A stretch of 64,000 nucleotides of DNA, taken from Ricordea florida. Its lineage: Eukaryota > Cnidaria > Anthozoa > Corallimorpharia > Ricordeidae. This document shows, one piece after another, positions 9,880 to 21,013 of the stretch. The first letter of the stretch is position 1. Each line of letters opens with the position of its first letter. The notes beneath the pieces were generated by a model. The model did not search any database and was not told the DNA's origin. It saw nothing but the letters and a program-made list of their open reading frames with translations. The stretch lies in assembly GCA_949710005.1 (NCBI GenBank), contig OX453286.1:10001-74000 (forward strand), written 5' to 3'. The position numbers and the translations under genes were made by a program.

Positions 9880-10770
9880 TTATTCATCACAACTAACCAT
9901 CGCTAGACATCATTTACCATCACTAGACGTCATTTACCATCACTAGACATCATTTACCATCACTAGACATCATTTACCATCACTAGACGTCAATTACCAT
10001 CACTCGACGTCAATTACCATCATTAGACATCATTTACCATCATTAGACATCATTTACCATCATTAGGCATCATTTACCATCACTACACATTATTTACCAT
10101 CACTAGACATCATTTACCATCACTAGACATCATTTACCATCACTAGCCATCATTTACCATCATTAGACGTCATTTACCATTACTAGAGGTCATTTACCAT
10201 CACTAGACATCATTTACCATCACTAGCCATCATTTACCATCATTAGACGTCATTTACCATTACTAGAGGTCATTTACCATCACTAGACATCATTTACCAT
10301 CACTAGACGTCATTTACCATCACTAGACATCATTTATCATCACTAGACGTCACTTACCATCAATAGATATCATTCGCCATCACTAGAGGTCGTTCACCAT
10401 CACTACAAGTCATTTACCATCACTAGACATCATTTACCATCATTACACATCATTTACCATCATTAGACATCATTTACCATCATTACACATCATTTACCAG
10501 CATTTGGCATCATTTACCATCACTACACATCATTTACCATCACTAGACATCATTTACCATCACTAGACATCATTTACCATCACTAGACATCATTTACCAT
10601 CACTAGACATCATTTACCATCATTAGACGTCATTTACCATCACTAGACATCATTTATCATCACTAGACGTCACTTACCATCAATAGATATCATTCGCCAT
10701 CACTAGAGGTCGTTCACCATCACTAGAAGTCATTTACCATCACTAGACATCGTTTACGATCACTAGACAT
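9880..10770. repeat. 20-bp satellite array, unit CATCACTAGACATCATTTAC
   Basis: About 45 head-to-tail copies of a 20-bp unit with consensus CATCACTAGACATCATTTAC; frequent variants are CATTAG, GACGTC and ACACAT. Higher-order duplication is visible. A block with ATCAATAGATATCATTCGCC and GAGGTCGTTCACC occurs at about 10318-10420 and again 320 bp later at 10638-10740, which is 16 units. A four-unit block near 10141 is repeated at 10221. Looser copies begin at about 9830. No coding potential. Confidence 0.95.
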
Positions 10771-10808
10771 TCGGCACAGGCAAAGGATAAAAATTTCCTT
10801 CAAATGAA

Positions 10809-11850
10809 ATGGAATACTCCTTAAGCCAACTGAAACCTTTCAATACACTCATTTTTCCTCTAGCCACCCATGTCAAAAAGGGATTCGTGAAGGGCGAAGC
10901 TATAAGACTTTTACGAACTAACTCTTCAAGAACAACATTTGAAGAGAGCATTTACAAATTCAAATCACGTCTCCTAGCTAGAGGTGATCCAAAAAATCTG
11001 ATCGAGACACTCCTTTCAGATGTCAAATTCACAGAAAGGGAATCGGCGCTACGACAGAAAAATGAAAGCCAGAAAGATCTCCTGCCTTTTGTAACACAAT
11101 ATCAACCATCAGTGCCCAACCTCAAAAATGCTTTAATGGAGAAATGGCACTTGATAAGGTTAGGGATAACATTTCGTATGTCTATTAAAATCACAATATG
11201 AAATACAAACAAAAAAGGGGGACACAAGGAAATGGAAACCTCTTGCAGAATATATAAATGTTTGATTAAATATCTTTTCTCCAGCTTTATTTGTCCCTTT
11301 TTAATTTTCCTCATCTCCTGACAGGACCATATCTAAATTCATCTGAGTATTTCACATGCCTTTGTTTTTTTTATTTCACTTCAACAATATAAAAAGTATA
11401 TAGCCGTATGTGTTATTGATTTTTACTCCTTCTCCTTTCTTTGCCCTTACTTGTAACTCTAAGTGGATTGCTAGTTGTACTTAAGTGTTAATTTTGTAAC
11501 CAGATCTATTTCATGTATGTAGCGTAAGTTGACCCTAGCGTTATAAGTAGTGTAATTCGTGTTCATTTTGTAATCGAAAGTAGTGTAATTAGCGTACAGT
11601 TTGTAATCGTAATTAGTGTAATTAGTGTACAGTTTGTAATAGTTAGTAGTGTAATTGGTGTACAGTTTGTAACCGTAATTTTGTAAGTACTGCTTTTCTT
11701 TGAGTACGTGCATTACAATAAAAAAAAAAGGAATGGCACTTGATACAAAATCAGCCTTCTCTACGGCAACTTTTGAAAGAGCCATCACTAACATCGTATA
11801 AAAGAGGAAAATCCCTAAAAGACATACTCTTAAGAGCAAAACTCTAAAGG
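10809..11850 (+). pseudogene. Penelope-like element fragment, interrupted
   Basis: The frame at 10809-11156 reads FPLATHVKKGFVKGEAIRL, LRTNSS, LPFVTQYQPSVPNLKNAL and EKWHLI, which is the region between the reverse transcriptase and the GIY-YIG domain of Penelope-like retroelements. The match resumes at about 11735 with WHLIQNQPSLRQLLKEPSL and YKRGKSLKDILLRAKL, ending near 11846. The gap is a 575-bp retro-insertion. A frameshift near 10840 separates a further upstream piece (FQYTHF). The reverse transcriptase and endonuclease domains are missing, so this is a dead fragment. Confidence 0.85.
11157..11731 (+). mobile_element. Poly(A)-tailed retro-insertion with 14-bp target duplication
   Basis: The insertion is bounded by the 14-bp direct repeat AATGGCACTTGATA (11143-11156 and 11732-11745) and ends in a 10-base A run (11720-11729). 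This is the signature of LINE-machinery integration, either a 5'-truncated LINE 3' end or a SINE/processed copy. The last 200 bp contain a minisatellite of about 35-38 bp (GTGTAATTAGTGTACAGTTT and variants, about 11540-11685). No coding region is recognised. Confidence 0.8.
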
Positions 11851-11957
11851 GGTCAAATATTACATGGTACAAAAGTTTCCATTGTTAGAAGTCGTGCAGG
11901 CCTGTCACCCCTTGCTATTTTCTGCCAGGTCCTTCAAGTTCCTTCTCAACAGCGTCC

Positions 11958-12336
11958 TTAGGGACCATTCCTTTTTAAGGGATAGGTGGGGCTGGTGGGA
12001 TTTGACGGGGGGCTACGTGAAAAAAAATGGCTTCAAAGGGGGGGGCCAGCCCAAGAAAATGAAGAAAAAGGGGGGTAAAGCGAAAAAACAGCGAAAAAAG
12101 TGGTATGAAATTTTCATAAATTGATGAGAAAGTCTCCTGCTTTATTCACGAAATATAAACATCTTTTCGAGGTGGCCAAGGGGGGGGGGGGGAGGTGTCA
12201 TCCCAAAAAAGATTCCTTTTGATGGGGGGGTCATGTAAAAAAATTGGCAAGCTGAGGGGGGTCACTCAATTTCCCACTGACACTCCCCCAAATCCCACCA
12301 GCCCCCCCATCCCTTAAAAAGTGAATTGTCCCTTAA
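11958..12336. mobile_element. G-rich MITE with about 47-bp inverted ends
   Basis: The left end (TTAGGGACCATTC, CTTTTTAAGGGAT, GGCTGGTGGGATTT) is the inverted repeat of the right end (AAATCCCACCAGCC, ATCCCTTAAAAAG, GAATTGTCCCTTAA). The interior is purine-rich with G8-G13 runs, including a run at 12181-12192. TTAA at the right end and TTAG at the left hint at a TTAA target, but the duplication is not certain. The lysine-rich frame 11864-12124 is a by-product of the purine tract. Confidence 0.65.
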
Positions 12337-12548
12337 ATTCCTCAAGAGTGATATTTGTATCCGTGTAGAAAATGTTGAAGTATCGAAGACGTCTATCCAA
12401 TGTGGGTATACTCCAAGCATAAGTGGGGAAGTCTCTTTTTAAAGTCTCTTTTTCGTTTCATGCCCTGCCTCACGTAGTTTCTCACAATCTTCCTGCAAGC
12501 GCACGTCTTCACACGAAGAACCATCTCTGCTCGCCATCTTGTTTTCTT
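12337..12548. other. Short spacer, nothing recognised
   Basis: No recognised feature between the G-rich MITE and the second host-repeat copy. Confidence 0.4.
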
Positions 12549-12957
12549 GCCCGCCTCGTCCCCAGGCGCCCTCCTTACTATATCAACTCATCGCGCAAAG
12601 CATCCTGGTATACTATGATAGCGCTAGGCTCATGCAAAATTTAATTTTACTTTTCACTTTCATTTCAGTTTGTTTTAATTTCATTTTATTTTTATTTTAT
12701 TTTTGATTTTCAATTTAAGTTTATTTTTATTTCATTTTATTTTTATTTTTGATTTTCAATTTAAGTTTATTTTTATTTCATTTTATTTTTATCTTTGATT
12801 TTCAATGAATAAACGTTTGATTTAAGTACTACCAGGAGCCCATCATGGGCTCCTGGTATTACTTATCTTTTGTTTTATGTTTTCATTGAGATATCTGTTT
12901 ATTTTTGGTTTTTTTGCAATATCTTTGGCAAATTTTGAGTGATAGCTGTGGGCCACC
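12549..12957 (+). repeat. Host repeat, copy with empty transposon sites
   Basis: Second copy, in the opposite orientation to the one at 5446-9722. It carries the uninterrupted junction CCTGGTATACTATGATAGCG followed by CTAGGCTCATGC. That is the pre-insertion state for both the Tigger (TA) and the MULE (AGCCTAGCG) insertions of the other copy. It has acquired its own 27-bp palindromic insertion at about 12831 and a MITE at its far end. Confidence 0.88.
12830..12859. repeat. 29-bp near-perfect palindrome inserted in the host repeat
   Basis: Arms TACCAGGAGCCCAT and ATGGGCTCCTGGTA surround one central base. The paralogous copy (5501-5511, minus strand) reads AAGTATTACTT with no such sequence, so about 27-30 bp was gained here, possibly with a GTA duplication. 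It could be an excision footprint or a micro-hairpin insertion. Confidence 0.8.
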
Positions 12958-12960
12958 ATA

Positions 12961-13253
12961 CCCAGACGGTGGATTCCACATGATAGACGATAGACGATGG
13001 ACTATGGACGATGGACTATGGACGATGCACGATATCTCTGATATTCATTTAAATTATCATACAATCTTGTAACGCGATGTTAAAATATTGAACAGCGAAA
13101 ATTCATGCCCTACCCCCCTCCCCCGAGTAAAAATATAACTTCTTTGGACTGGATGGACAAATTATCACGAAGTTCTGATCGCAGATTTTTCAAAAGGAAT
13201 TAAATGAAATGTCAGAGATATCGTCTATCGTCCAGAATCCACCGTCTGGGTTT
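12961..13253. mobile_element. MITE with CCCAGACGGTGGATTC inverted ends
   Basis: Terminal inverted repeats CCCAGACGGTGGATTC (left) and GAATCCACCGTCTGGG (right) enclose about 293 bp. Just inside, GATAGACGAT/GGACTATGGACGAT repeats on the left mirror ATCGTCTATCGTCC on the right, as does ATATCTCTGA with TCAGAGATAT. The target duplication is unclear; comparison with the paralog (5405-5445) places the insertion between GTGATA and TTTTAG. Confidence 0.75.
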
Positions 13254-13329
13254 TAGCGCATGCCAACAATTACTGACAATCCTGGATTGACAACAATTAA
13301 AAATTAATTATTTAATACTTAAATCAGGA

Positions 13330-14045
13330 TATCAAGTATAACCAGTTAGACCACTATGATCCCTTCGGAAAGGATAAAATCGGTTATCACGATGCTGACG
13401 GAAACGATTTAAGGGACCATTATAAAAATGTTAAAAGCGACGCTTATGAAGATGAAAAGCATAAAGACGAGGATTACAATGATGATGACGAACGTTACAA
13501 CGGAAACGAGAAAGAAAAGAACCCAAAGATAAGACCGACGACGATGGCAATAAAGACCATGAGGAAGATCGAAGTGATGATGAAGACGACAACTATAATA
13601 TTGACACTTATGACCATAACATTGACGATGACGATGATGATGACGAGGACGATAACAGTTATGAGGATGAAAACAAAGTGTGAAAATGACGAGGGCGACA
13701 ACGAGCAATATAGAAGCGACGATTTAGATGGCGAAATGAGCTGACGGTAAGGATGATAAGTTTCACCAGTTTAGATGACGACTAAGTTAACTAGTTATTC
13801 CACTATGACGCTCACGAAAACGATAGAAACAGTCATGACGATGCTGGTGAAAACGATTTTAACGACCACGATGTTGATAAAAATTAGAAAAGCGGCGACG
13901 ATGACCATGAGAAGACAAAGCGATGATGACAATGATGATAACGAGGACGCGTACGATAGAGGAAGAACAAAATCGAAGTGAAGATGAGATCGAAGACGAC
14001 TACCATAATTTTGAAGGGTATGACCATATCGGTGATATTGATGAG
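13330..14045 (+). repeat. Degenerate GATGAC/GAC-rich low-complexity region, duplicated
   Basis: Purine-rich triplet-like DNA. One frame gives Asp/Glu/Lys/Asn-rich pieces (YNDDDERYNGNEKEKN, then a 7-Asp run near 13630) broken by frameshifts and stops. Two blocks, about 13340-13480 and about 13785-13920, share the order CACTATGAYSC, GAYGCTGRYGRAAACGAT, GACCAYNAT, so the region looks like an old tandem duplication. It may be a decayed acidic-protein exon or a simple repeat; I do not call a gene. Confidence 0.55.
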
Positions 14046-14053
14046 CATAACAT

Positions 14054-14400
14054 TCTTAGTATATATTAATGATCCATGTAATGTGTCAAAGGCATATTAG
14101 AGATGATATTATTTGCTGATGACACTAGTATCTTCCATTCGCATACTGATGCTTCCTATCTTATGAAATTTGTAAGATTAGAATTGAAAACGATAACATT
14201 TGGTTTTATAACAGTAAGCTATGTATTAATGTTAAGAAATCTAGTTTTATCATATTGAGACCGAGACAAAACAGGCACACACTTGATCTGGCTTTTAATA
14301 TCAGTAATTATTCGATTGATCGTGTTAAGGAAGCTACTTTTCTTGATATAGTTTTGAATGAACATTTAACATGGAAATCACAGATACATAATGTTGCATG
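14054..14400 (+). pseudogene. LINE reverse transcriptase fragment
   Basis: The plus strand encodes, with frameshifts, YINDPCN, then LFADDTSIF (the catalytic FADD box of non-LTR reverse transcriptases), then NIWFYNSKLCINVKK, and FLDIVLNEHLTWKSQI, the order expected for the C-terminal half of a CR1/L2-like reverse transcriptase. Both ends are missing. Confidence 0.82.
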
Positions 14401-15442
14401 GTAAGTTTCTTAAGCCATACCTCATCCTCTCTTGTTGAACATATAAAACGATAAAAGCAAACTTAAAACCTGTCGTTGTTGTTATATTTAAAAAAAAATA
14501 CCAGCTTAGATTTAGGTGGCCCAAAAACCTTTTAGACAACCTACCATTTCCCTGATTTTGAGCCCTAAAAGATGCGATGATCATCCCCGCCCATTGCCAA
14601 CTAGAGTCCCCCCCCCGGAACTTGGCAGTCATTCAACTGTGAGAACAATAACCAGCTTCGATTCATCTGCATACTGAAAAGAGCTAAAGGCGGAATCATC
14701 TGACTTGTTACTCAGAGATAATGCAAATGTAAATCTCATAGTAGTCTACCCTTTTAATGCTATCTGTTGAAAACCACAGGGGAGCTGATTCCCCACTCTG
14801 CATCGCCAAGATTTCAGAGTAGGCAACCGGAATATCAAAGCCGCGTTCACTGTCACGCATATAATATGGATGTCGACGGGCGTAACAGAGTAAGTACTGC
14901 CGCTTACTGTCTCGCTACATATTGCAATAAATATCACACGACAACAGAATGGAACTCATTATTTCATAGTAAGGATTTATGAACTTACATGGAAGAGGGC
15001 TTTACCGAAAATGAGAACTACATTGAGAACTTTGTTATTGCTGTGTTCAAACGAGACAAAGTCGGAAACAGGAAAGGCTGAAGTGTTCGTCCATTCCATG
15101 TAAATTTGATTTAGTTTGTTGATTTTATGTCGTTTGCTGTTGTTTCGTTGGCCAGATAAGTTAATGGAAGTAGTATCACGATTTAATGAGTTGTTTATAT
15201 GGCGGACGGCGTGACAGACGTATTTGGTATTTGAAGTATGACCGTTGATTGATCAAACCTGAAGAAGGAAGTTTAAAGAAAATCTCTCATTTTGTCAAAA
15301 CCTTGCAGTTTTATTGAAACAGAGTGACTGCAAGTTCATACTGCGTTACACTAACAGACTGTATAACTTCACTTTTACATTTCTCACACAGTCAACGGAA
15401 AGACCAGCAGCCACTAAATTCCTTGTAGTAATTTTCATACTT
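14401..15442. other. Unassigned spacer
   Basis: Only short, signature-free open frames on both strands (for example 14767-14982 and 14746-14937). Nothing recognised. Confidence 0.45.
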
Positions 15443-15559
15443 CAGTTGAACCTCGATTTAACGAACCTCTATTATTTAGCGAAGTCCTCGATATAACGAA
15501 CGATATTCGTCAGTCCGGCCAAACTTACAGTTAAATGTATGGGGCAGAAACTGAATATA

Positions 15560-17390
15560 ACGAACATAATCTGGAAGTCGAAAAAAGATGAAAGCTGAAC
15601 AGACCAATAGCGATAAAATCACTACTGGACTCCCGGAGACAAAACCTAAACCTGGACCATGGACCCCTATATTTTGTTAGCGCGGAAAAAAAAAGAAAGA
15701 AAAAAGAAAAGCCATACTTAGGGGGACACGCAGCAGACAACCAGAACGGAAAAGAGGCAGGCTGTCAGTTGCGTCAGCAATGTGGTGAACATTCCTTGCC
15801 ACTAACATTAAGTCAAGACGTGCTCTTGTCTTTGGAAATGGGGGGCAGTAAAGGTTCAATGCTTTTTGTCTTATAAATATTTCATTTCGCGTTTTTTTTT
15901 TATCGGTGCACAGTTCTTAATTTTCTTTTCTTATGCTGTACATGACAATTGTGGCATTCTGGACCTTTCCCTAGATCGTTCTGAGAGGTATTGAAGTAGT
16001 TTATTCACTTTTCATTTACAAACCCGGTTTTGATGATTGCTCAGCTGGGTGATGATGATTCATCAGCTGATATCAATTTCGCGTCAACAACAGCAACAAA
16101 CCAGCAACAAACCAGTTTTTGTCATTATTGTTTCTTTGACGAGTGGTTTATTTGGTTAATTGATGATTATGCACGGAATTGACACCAGGCTCAAAAAGTA
16201 TTTTAATTCCAGTTACGTAACTCTCAAATTTTGCTTGCCCAGGAAACTTTCCTGCTTACCCACGTTTTCAAACTCAGTAATCCATGAACCCAAAAGTGAA
16301 AGTCAGACTACAGGCATGTTTTAATGTAATAAACCCATGTTGACTGTAGTCCTCTTACTGCTGAACATTTTCAAGCGTACACTGTTATATTGTAATACTT
16401 ACACAACTTTTAACTTCTTCATTCCGCTTTGATGAAGTGGTACGGTTTGTAATAACTAACATGGATGAACACTGTTATAATCAGATTGAAGTACTGTGTA
16501 CCCTACACTGTCAGATATTCTGTCACGATTATCAGCTATCCCAATACAATATCAATGAGCTTCTTTGACTCACTGTTTTCATATGGCACCCTTCAAGAAA
16601 AGTGAGGAGTACGATTATACTGATGCATTTGGCGTTATACGAAAAAGCATACCTTAAATCGGCTTACAGTTATAAAGCAAAATAAAAAACGCAACAAGTA
16701 TTTTGATGACTTACTAAATATATATCTATGGAAAGGTTATGAAATGTAGAATCCAAATATATAAAAATCACGGAAATTTATTGCTTCGGTTAGCATGCTC
16801 GAGCCTTTAAACTTGAAACCATCTACGTTCACTTCGCTGAATTACCCACCTCCGCATTATCTCTTGCAACAAAACAAACTGCACTCAAGAGAGAATGACC
16901 TCATTCTCTCTTGCTGCACTATATCAATCAGCACTTGATAGGCTACCAGAGTGCATCGGACTTTGAGAATCTTTATTATTTTCTGAGAAAATAGGCTCTG
17001 AAGTTGGTAAATAGGAAATTTTTCGTTTCATATCACGCTTATAGGTCAGTCAGTAGAAATATTTCGACTATTTCTAAAGCCCGACATCGCTTTGTGCACC
17101 AATATCCTATGATCATTTTGACCAAATTACGTGAAAATCGGACAAATCTGCATACCGTATTAATTCATTACAGGTTATTCGTGGAAAAATAAAACACCGA
17201 GTTTTTGGGACAGAAAGATTTAATAGTTTACTAGTTTTACTAGTCACGCAAAACACAACATTCGCAATAACTCTGCCAGAAAAATTGATTCTAAAGTATT
17301 TTTTTTAGAAGAAAACCAGTTGAGTGGACTATCGTATGACTATCGTTTGGTTGGTTTTTAACTCGTGGATACGCGAAGCGTATTTGCGAG
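15560..17390. other. Unassigned AT-rich interval
   Basis: No gene recognised. A 28-bp palindrome (arms CAAGAGAGAATGA, 16884-16911) is the only structure noted. Confidence 0.4.
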
Positions 17391-17420
17391 TTTTTGTGGG
17401 GACTCCGATATGCAAATTGT

Positions 17421-17478
17421 CACTCACTCACTCACTCACTCACTCACTCACTCACTCGCTCACTCACTCACTCACTCC
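17421..17478. repeat. (CACT)n microsatellite
   Basis: About 14 tandem copies of CACT/ACTC with one CGCT variant. Confidence 0.93.
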
Positions 17479-17649
17479 AGTGTAGACACACTTCGTAATT
17501 AGTCGGATAAAACTCGGGGGCACCGATATGAAGACGACAATTGTCGTGACCGAAGTCACAGAAGTCTGTTGATGAAAGTTCACGCTGAAAGTGTATCGTA
17601 CCGTTGCCAGAGTTTGTAATGATTTTGTAGCTTAAGAGGACGATTAGCG

Positions 17650-17838
17650 AGGCCCTGTTAGGGGTAAATTTCGACAAGCAACATGGCCTTGAAACGGCGA
17701 CATAAAGGACCTGAAATGGCGACGAACGACGAGCCGCTCACGGGAAATTACGACAGCGACCTTCGACCTTCCGAAATTGCGACGTGAAAAGGTTTGAAAC
17801 TCAGATGCGCGACATAAAGAACCTCACTAACAGGGCCT
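17650..17838. mobile_element. About 190-bp MITE with AGGCCCTGTTAG ends
   Basis: Inverted 12-bp ends AGGCCCTGTTAG and CTAACAGGGCCT are flanked by the direct repeat ATTAGCG (17643-17649 and 17840-17846). The interior is rich in GGCGACATAAAGGACC-like pieces that recur inverted. A 7-8-bp duplication with CAGGGCC-type ends would fit a hAT-like or P-like MITE. Confidence 0.7.
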
Positions 17839-18784
17839 CATTAGCGGTCTTACTAAAATCCAAAGGAGTTTAAATGTTTCCAGTTACGACAATGACCAAA
17901 TTGGAGACTTAATTTCATGAGCCTTTTACTCGGCCAGGCGCTAAACGTGAACAGATGATAACTATTCGCTTTTCCGACATCGACCGCCATCGACCGCCCC
18001 CAAGATTACAAGCAGTATATGAATTTCAGTTGGCTCGAAAGTGATCTGAAGATGAGAAAATCTCTTGCTAATGTAGTAAGCTTTGGTGAGAACTCATAGA
18101 GCGAAATTAGCACTTGAATGAGAACTTATATGAGCGAAATGAGTACTCGTTATTGAACGAAACTACTACTGAAAACAGAATAAATTGACGAATCCATGAT
18201 GTGAAACCGAAGAACTTCTGTGGCCAACCTGGATAAGAAACATCGCATGTAGGACTTTTCTACTGATTTAAGTGTTAGTACTAACAGGAATGGAGTTGTA
18301 GAAGTATTGGGACGGCCAAGAAGTATGTCAACATTTACTTGTAAATATGGAGGCGGCTGCCGTGACGGAGAACCACGAAGGTTACAATGTAAGAAAGTCA
18401 TTGAAGGGTTCGAAAACAGTAAGTCATGTAGAAAATGTATTAAGTGTTATATTATATACAATACACCACAAGCCGTTACAATGAAAAGTTTTCTGTGTAT
18501 TGATTTCCGAATTTACCTTGAAGTGAACTAGATTGTGTTGAAGTAGACATGTTGGAAAAATAGGCTTACCTGTTTTGCTTACTGTTGTGTGACTCATATT
18601 TACATTGTAAAAACAAGAAGTTATAAGGATAAAAACAAATATGTATTGCTGTATTAATAATGGCAAGTGTGATTTTTTTTAAGTGCAACGCTGAATATAT
18701 ATACCACTAATAACCTAAAATGAGATGGTAATGTAAATAAACTAATTCAACTTGATAAAGGATTGAGAGTCTTAAGGATTTTAA

Positions 18785-19060
18785 GATCATCACTAACATA
18801 CTTTGCAAAAATGCAAGAAAGACTTGTTTGGTATGATTCGTCAGCTGGGCTATCCTACATGGTTTTGTTCATTATCAGCTGCAGAATCAAGGTGGATATT
18901 TCTGTTGAATACATTGAATAGACTTGTAGACAACAAAAACTATAATGATGATAAAATTGGCAATGTCATGGCAACAAAATTCAGATCTTATTCAGAAGGA
19001 CCCTGTTACATGTGTTAGAAACTTTGAACTCACAGACAGTGAGTAGCAGGATACCAGAAC
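18785..19060 (+). pseudogene. Helitron Rep-domain remnant
   Basis: Reading across frames gives [46 protein letters not shown] and, after a frameshift near 18985, [17 protein letters not shown]. This is the conserved N-terminal Helitron replicase block (DLFAMIRQLG, SxAExRW, KDPVTCARYF). The helicase and the element ends are not visible, so it is a dead internal piece. Confidence 0.72.
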
Positions 19061-19099
19061 TACATTTGGTTTTGGTGCCATTTAATCCTGTACCCTTAT

Positions 19100-20220
19100 G
19101 TTAAGTTATCAAATTTTTTAACAACTGTATGCTTGCCACCTGCCTTATAACTGATGCCTAGTGTAGTCAAATGATTGGCGTCATGTACTCACTGTATGTT
19201 TATTTCAAAAAGCTACTCAGCTCCCTGGTCACTTTTATGTTGTGATTATAGATTATTAAAATTATCTTCAAGTTCATTCAATCACAACTCTGAAAAAACA
19301 CCTCGGTAATTTTTAAATTATTTCTTTTTTCTCTGTTTTGTAAACATATCCACGAGTTCACCATAGTCCTACTTTGATTACAATCTTGCAAAATTCCACC
19401 CCGAAAAGGTTATTAGTAACCTTAAGTGCATCATTTGATCTCCTTTCGTTTTTAGAATCATCCAGAAAGCATTTGTTTTCTTGAAAAAGGCAAAAGACAC
19501 ACTCTAATTTGTGTCAGTGACGATTTATTTTGAATTTTATGATTTATTAAAGATTAAACAAAGATAATGCCAGTCTATAATTTTCATTTCTTGGTATTGT
19601 CCGCATTAAAGCAAGATTTGAATGAACTTGTGAAAGTTTTTTGCCAACTGTTTCTTTAACACATAAAAACAATGCAAAATTGTGTATTTAACACTGGGTA
19701 GTAGACGTTCAGGTGTATGGTAAAATAACCTTCAACCTTGCAAATGATCTCGCTCCACTTTTTTCCTAAAGCTCGTTTCAAAAGCATTTTCAAACAGTTT
19801 GTTTGAAGTTCAAGTATTTTCACCAGCAAAAATGCAGCAAATTATACAAATCTCCTTATCTTGGCCTAACATCCCCATTTTCATGTTTTGCAACGTTTCT
19901 TCAACTTGCGTAATAAAAATAGGGGGGTCCATGGACCGGGTCCACTCAGTGAAAGTGGTTATGAAGCCGGTACAAAAGGGGGGTCGTCCATGGACCCCTG
20001 GTCCATGTTTTGTCGTTTCCCGTATTTAAGTGCCATTTGTAAGTACGAAATGTCACTGGAAGCCTAAACAGTAAATGCTTACATGATGAAAAACTCTGTT
20101 TTGACAGTTTTTGACACTATCACTCTGAACGGAAAAAGTCAATATACAAAGAGAAATTGCCATTCAAAATAACAAGCTTAATCAGTTCAATGAAATATAT
20201 GGAAATCTTTTGTAATCTCT
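19100..20220. other. Unassigned interval with a GGGTCCATGGAC repeat piece
   Basis: No gene seen. At 19923-20005 the motif GGGGGGTCCATGGACC and its inverted form TCCATGGACCCCTGG form a loose inverted repeat, also echoed at 15655 (CCATGGACCCCTA). Confidence 0.4.
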
Positions 20221-20264
20221 TTTTTTCCCACCGTGTGTATATTTCCTTAATACTTATTTTGTTT

Positions 20265-20450
20265 CCCCCTTCTTGTCTTCCCTTGTAGTCAAGCATTGTA
20301 ATTAAATTTATGTTGTATACGTAAAATCAGTTGTAAGCTCACATATATAAGCCTAGTGATATCTTGTAATGCCGTCTGCTACACGTACTTTGTATAGTTA
20401 ACTGTTTCTTTTGCTTGTAAATACAAATAAAACAATTTTTTTAGAAAAAA
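20265..20450 (+). repeat. Retrotransposon-like 3' tail
   Basis: T/G-rich DNA with repeated TTGTAA words followed by GTAAATACAAATAAAACAAT and an A run, resembling the non-coding 3' end of a CR1/L2-type LINE. No coding part is attached. Confidence 0.4.
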
Positions 20451-21013
20451 AAGCTATGCGCCTGCTCGAAAATGAAATTGTGACACAATTAAGTCACTGT
20501 GCTTTATGAATTGAATCTCAAAACGCGGCAATAAACTGTACTAAAATCTGGATAGAATCTTGCTTCTGGACGACGAAAATTACGTTGAATTGCGTGACAA
20601 AGGTTGCCTGTGCAAACGTGCCATTACAAATCAATCATTAACTATACCTCGATATAACGAACATTTTGCTCCTTTCCCCTCAAATTCGTTATTTCGAGGT
20701 TTTCGATATTACGAACCCTCCATTTAACGAACACATTTACCTAGTACCTAGCGACTTCGTTAAATCGACGTTCTACTGTATTGTTTTACTCGGAGTCGTG
20801 CTTCCATTAATGAGGAAAATCAAAGAATTAGAGTTTAAGTTAAGGACTTTGTTCATTTCACTTATTGCAAATGTTTAAATTGTTGGAGGTTCACGTTATG
20901 AATTTTATAGTAATTATTTATTATACGAACTCCGTCTTCAGCAGGTCAGTAGAGTAAGGCAACGTCATAAACTATTTAAAGAAGGATTAAGTGTATATCT
21001 CGGTGCATCAAAT

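Larger units (their letters stand above)
15443..20778. mobile_element. Possible decayed Tigger-type element (end pair only)
   Basis: The left end CAGTTGAACCTCGATTTAAC, with a subterminal CCTCGATATAACGAAC copy (15490-15505), is matched at the other side by GTTAAATCGACGTTCTACTG ending at 20778, followed by TA. On that side there are also inverted subterminal copies (CCTCGATATAACGAAC at 20647, TTCGTTATTTCGAGG at 20685). The left flank is TT and not TA. No transposase is left between them, and the 5.3-kb interior holds other insertions, so the two ends may belong to one old gutted element or to two separate solo ends of the same family. Confidence 0.5.

Noticed and set aside
9880-10770. CRISPR-like array
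   Set aside because: 20-bp units are directly contiguous with no unique spacers; it is a satellite.
11864-12124. Lysine-rich 86-aa frame
   Set aside because: Its C-terminal half is the translation of the A/G-rich end of a MITE; no family match.
13409-13981. Several short frames of both strands in the GATGAC tract
   Set aside because: Low-complexity by-products; the only notable frame is the broken acidic one, which I list as a repeat.
17421-17478. CRISPR-like array
   Set aside because: A plain CACT microsatellite; no spacers, and the sequence is eukaryotic.
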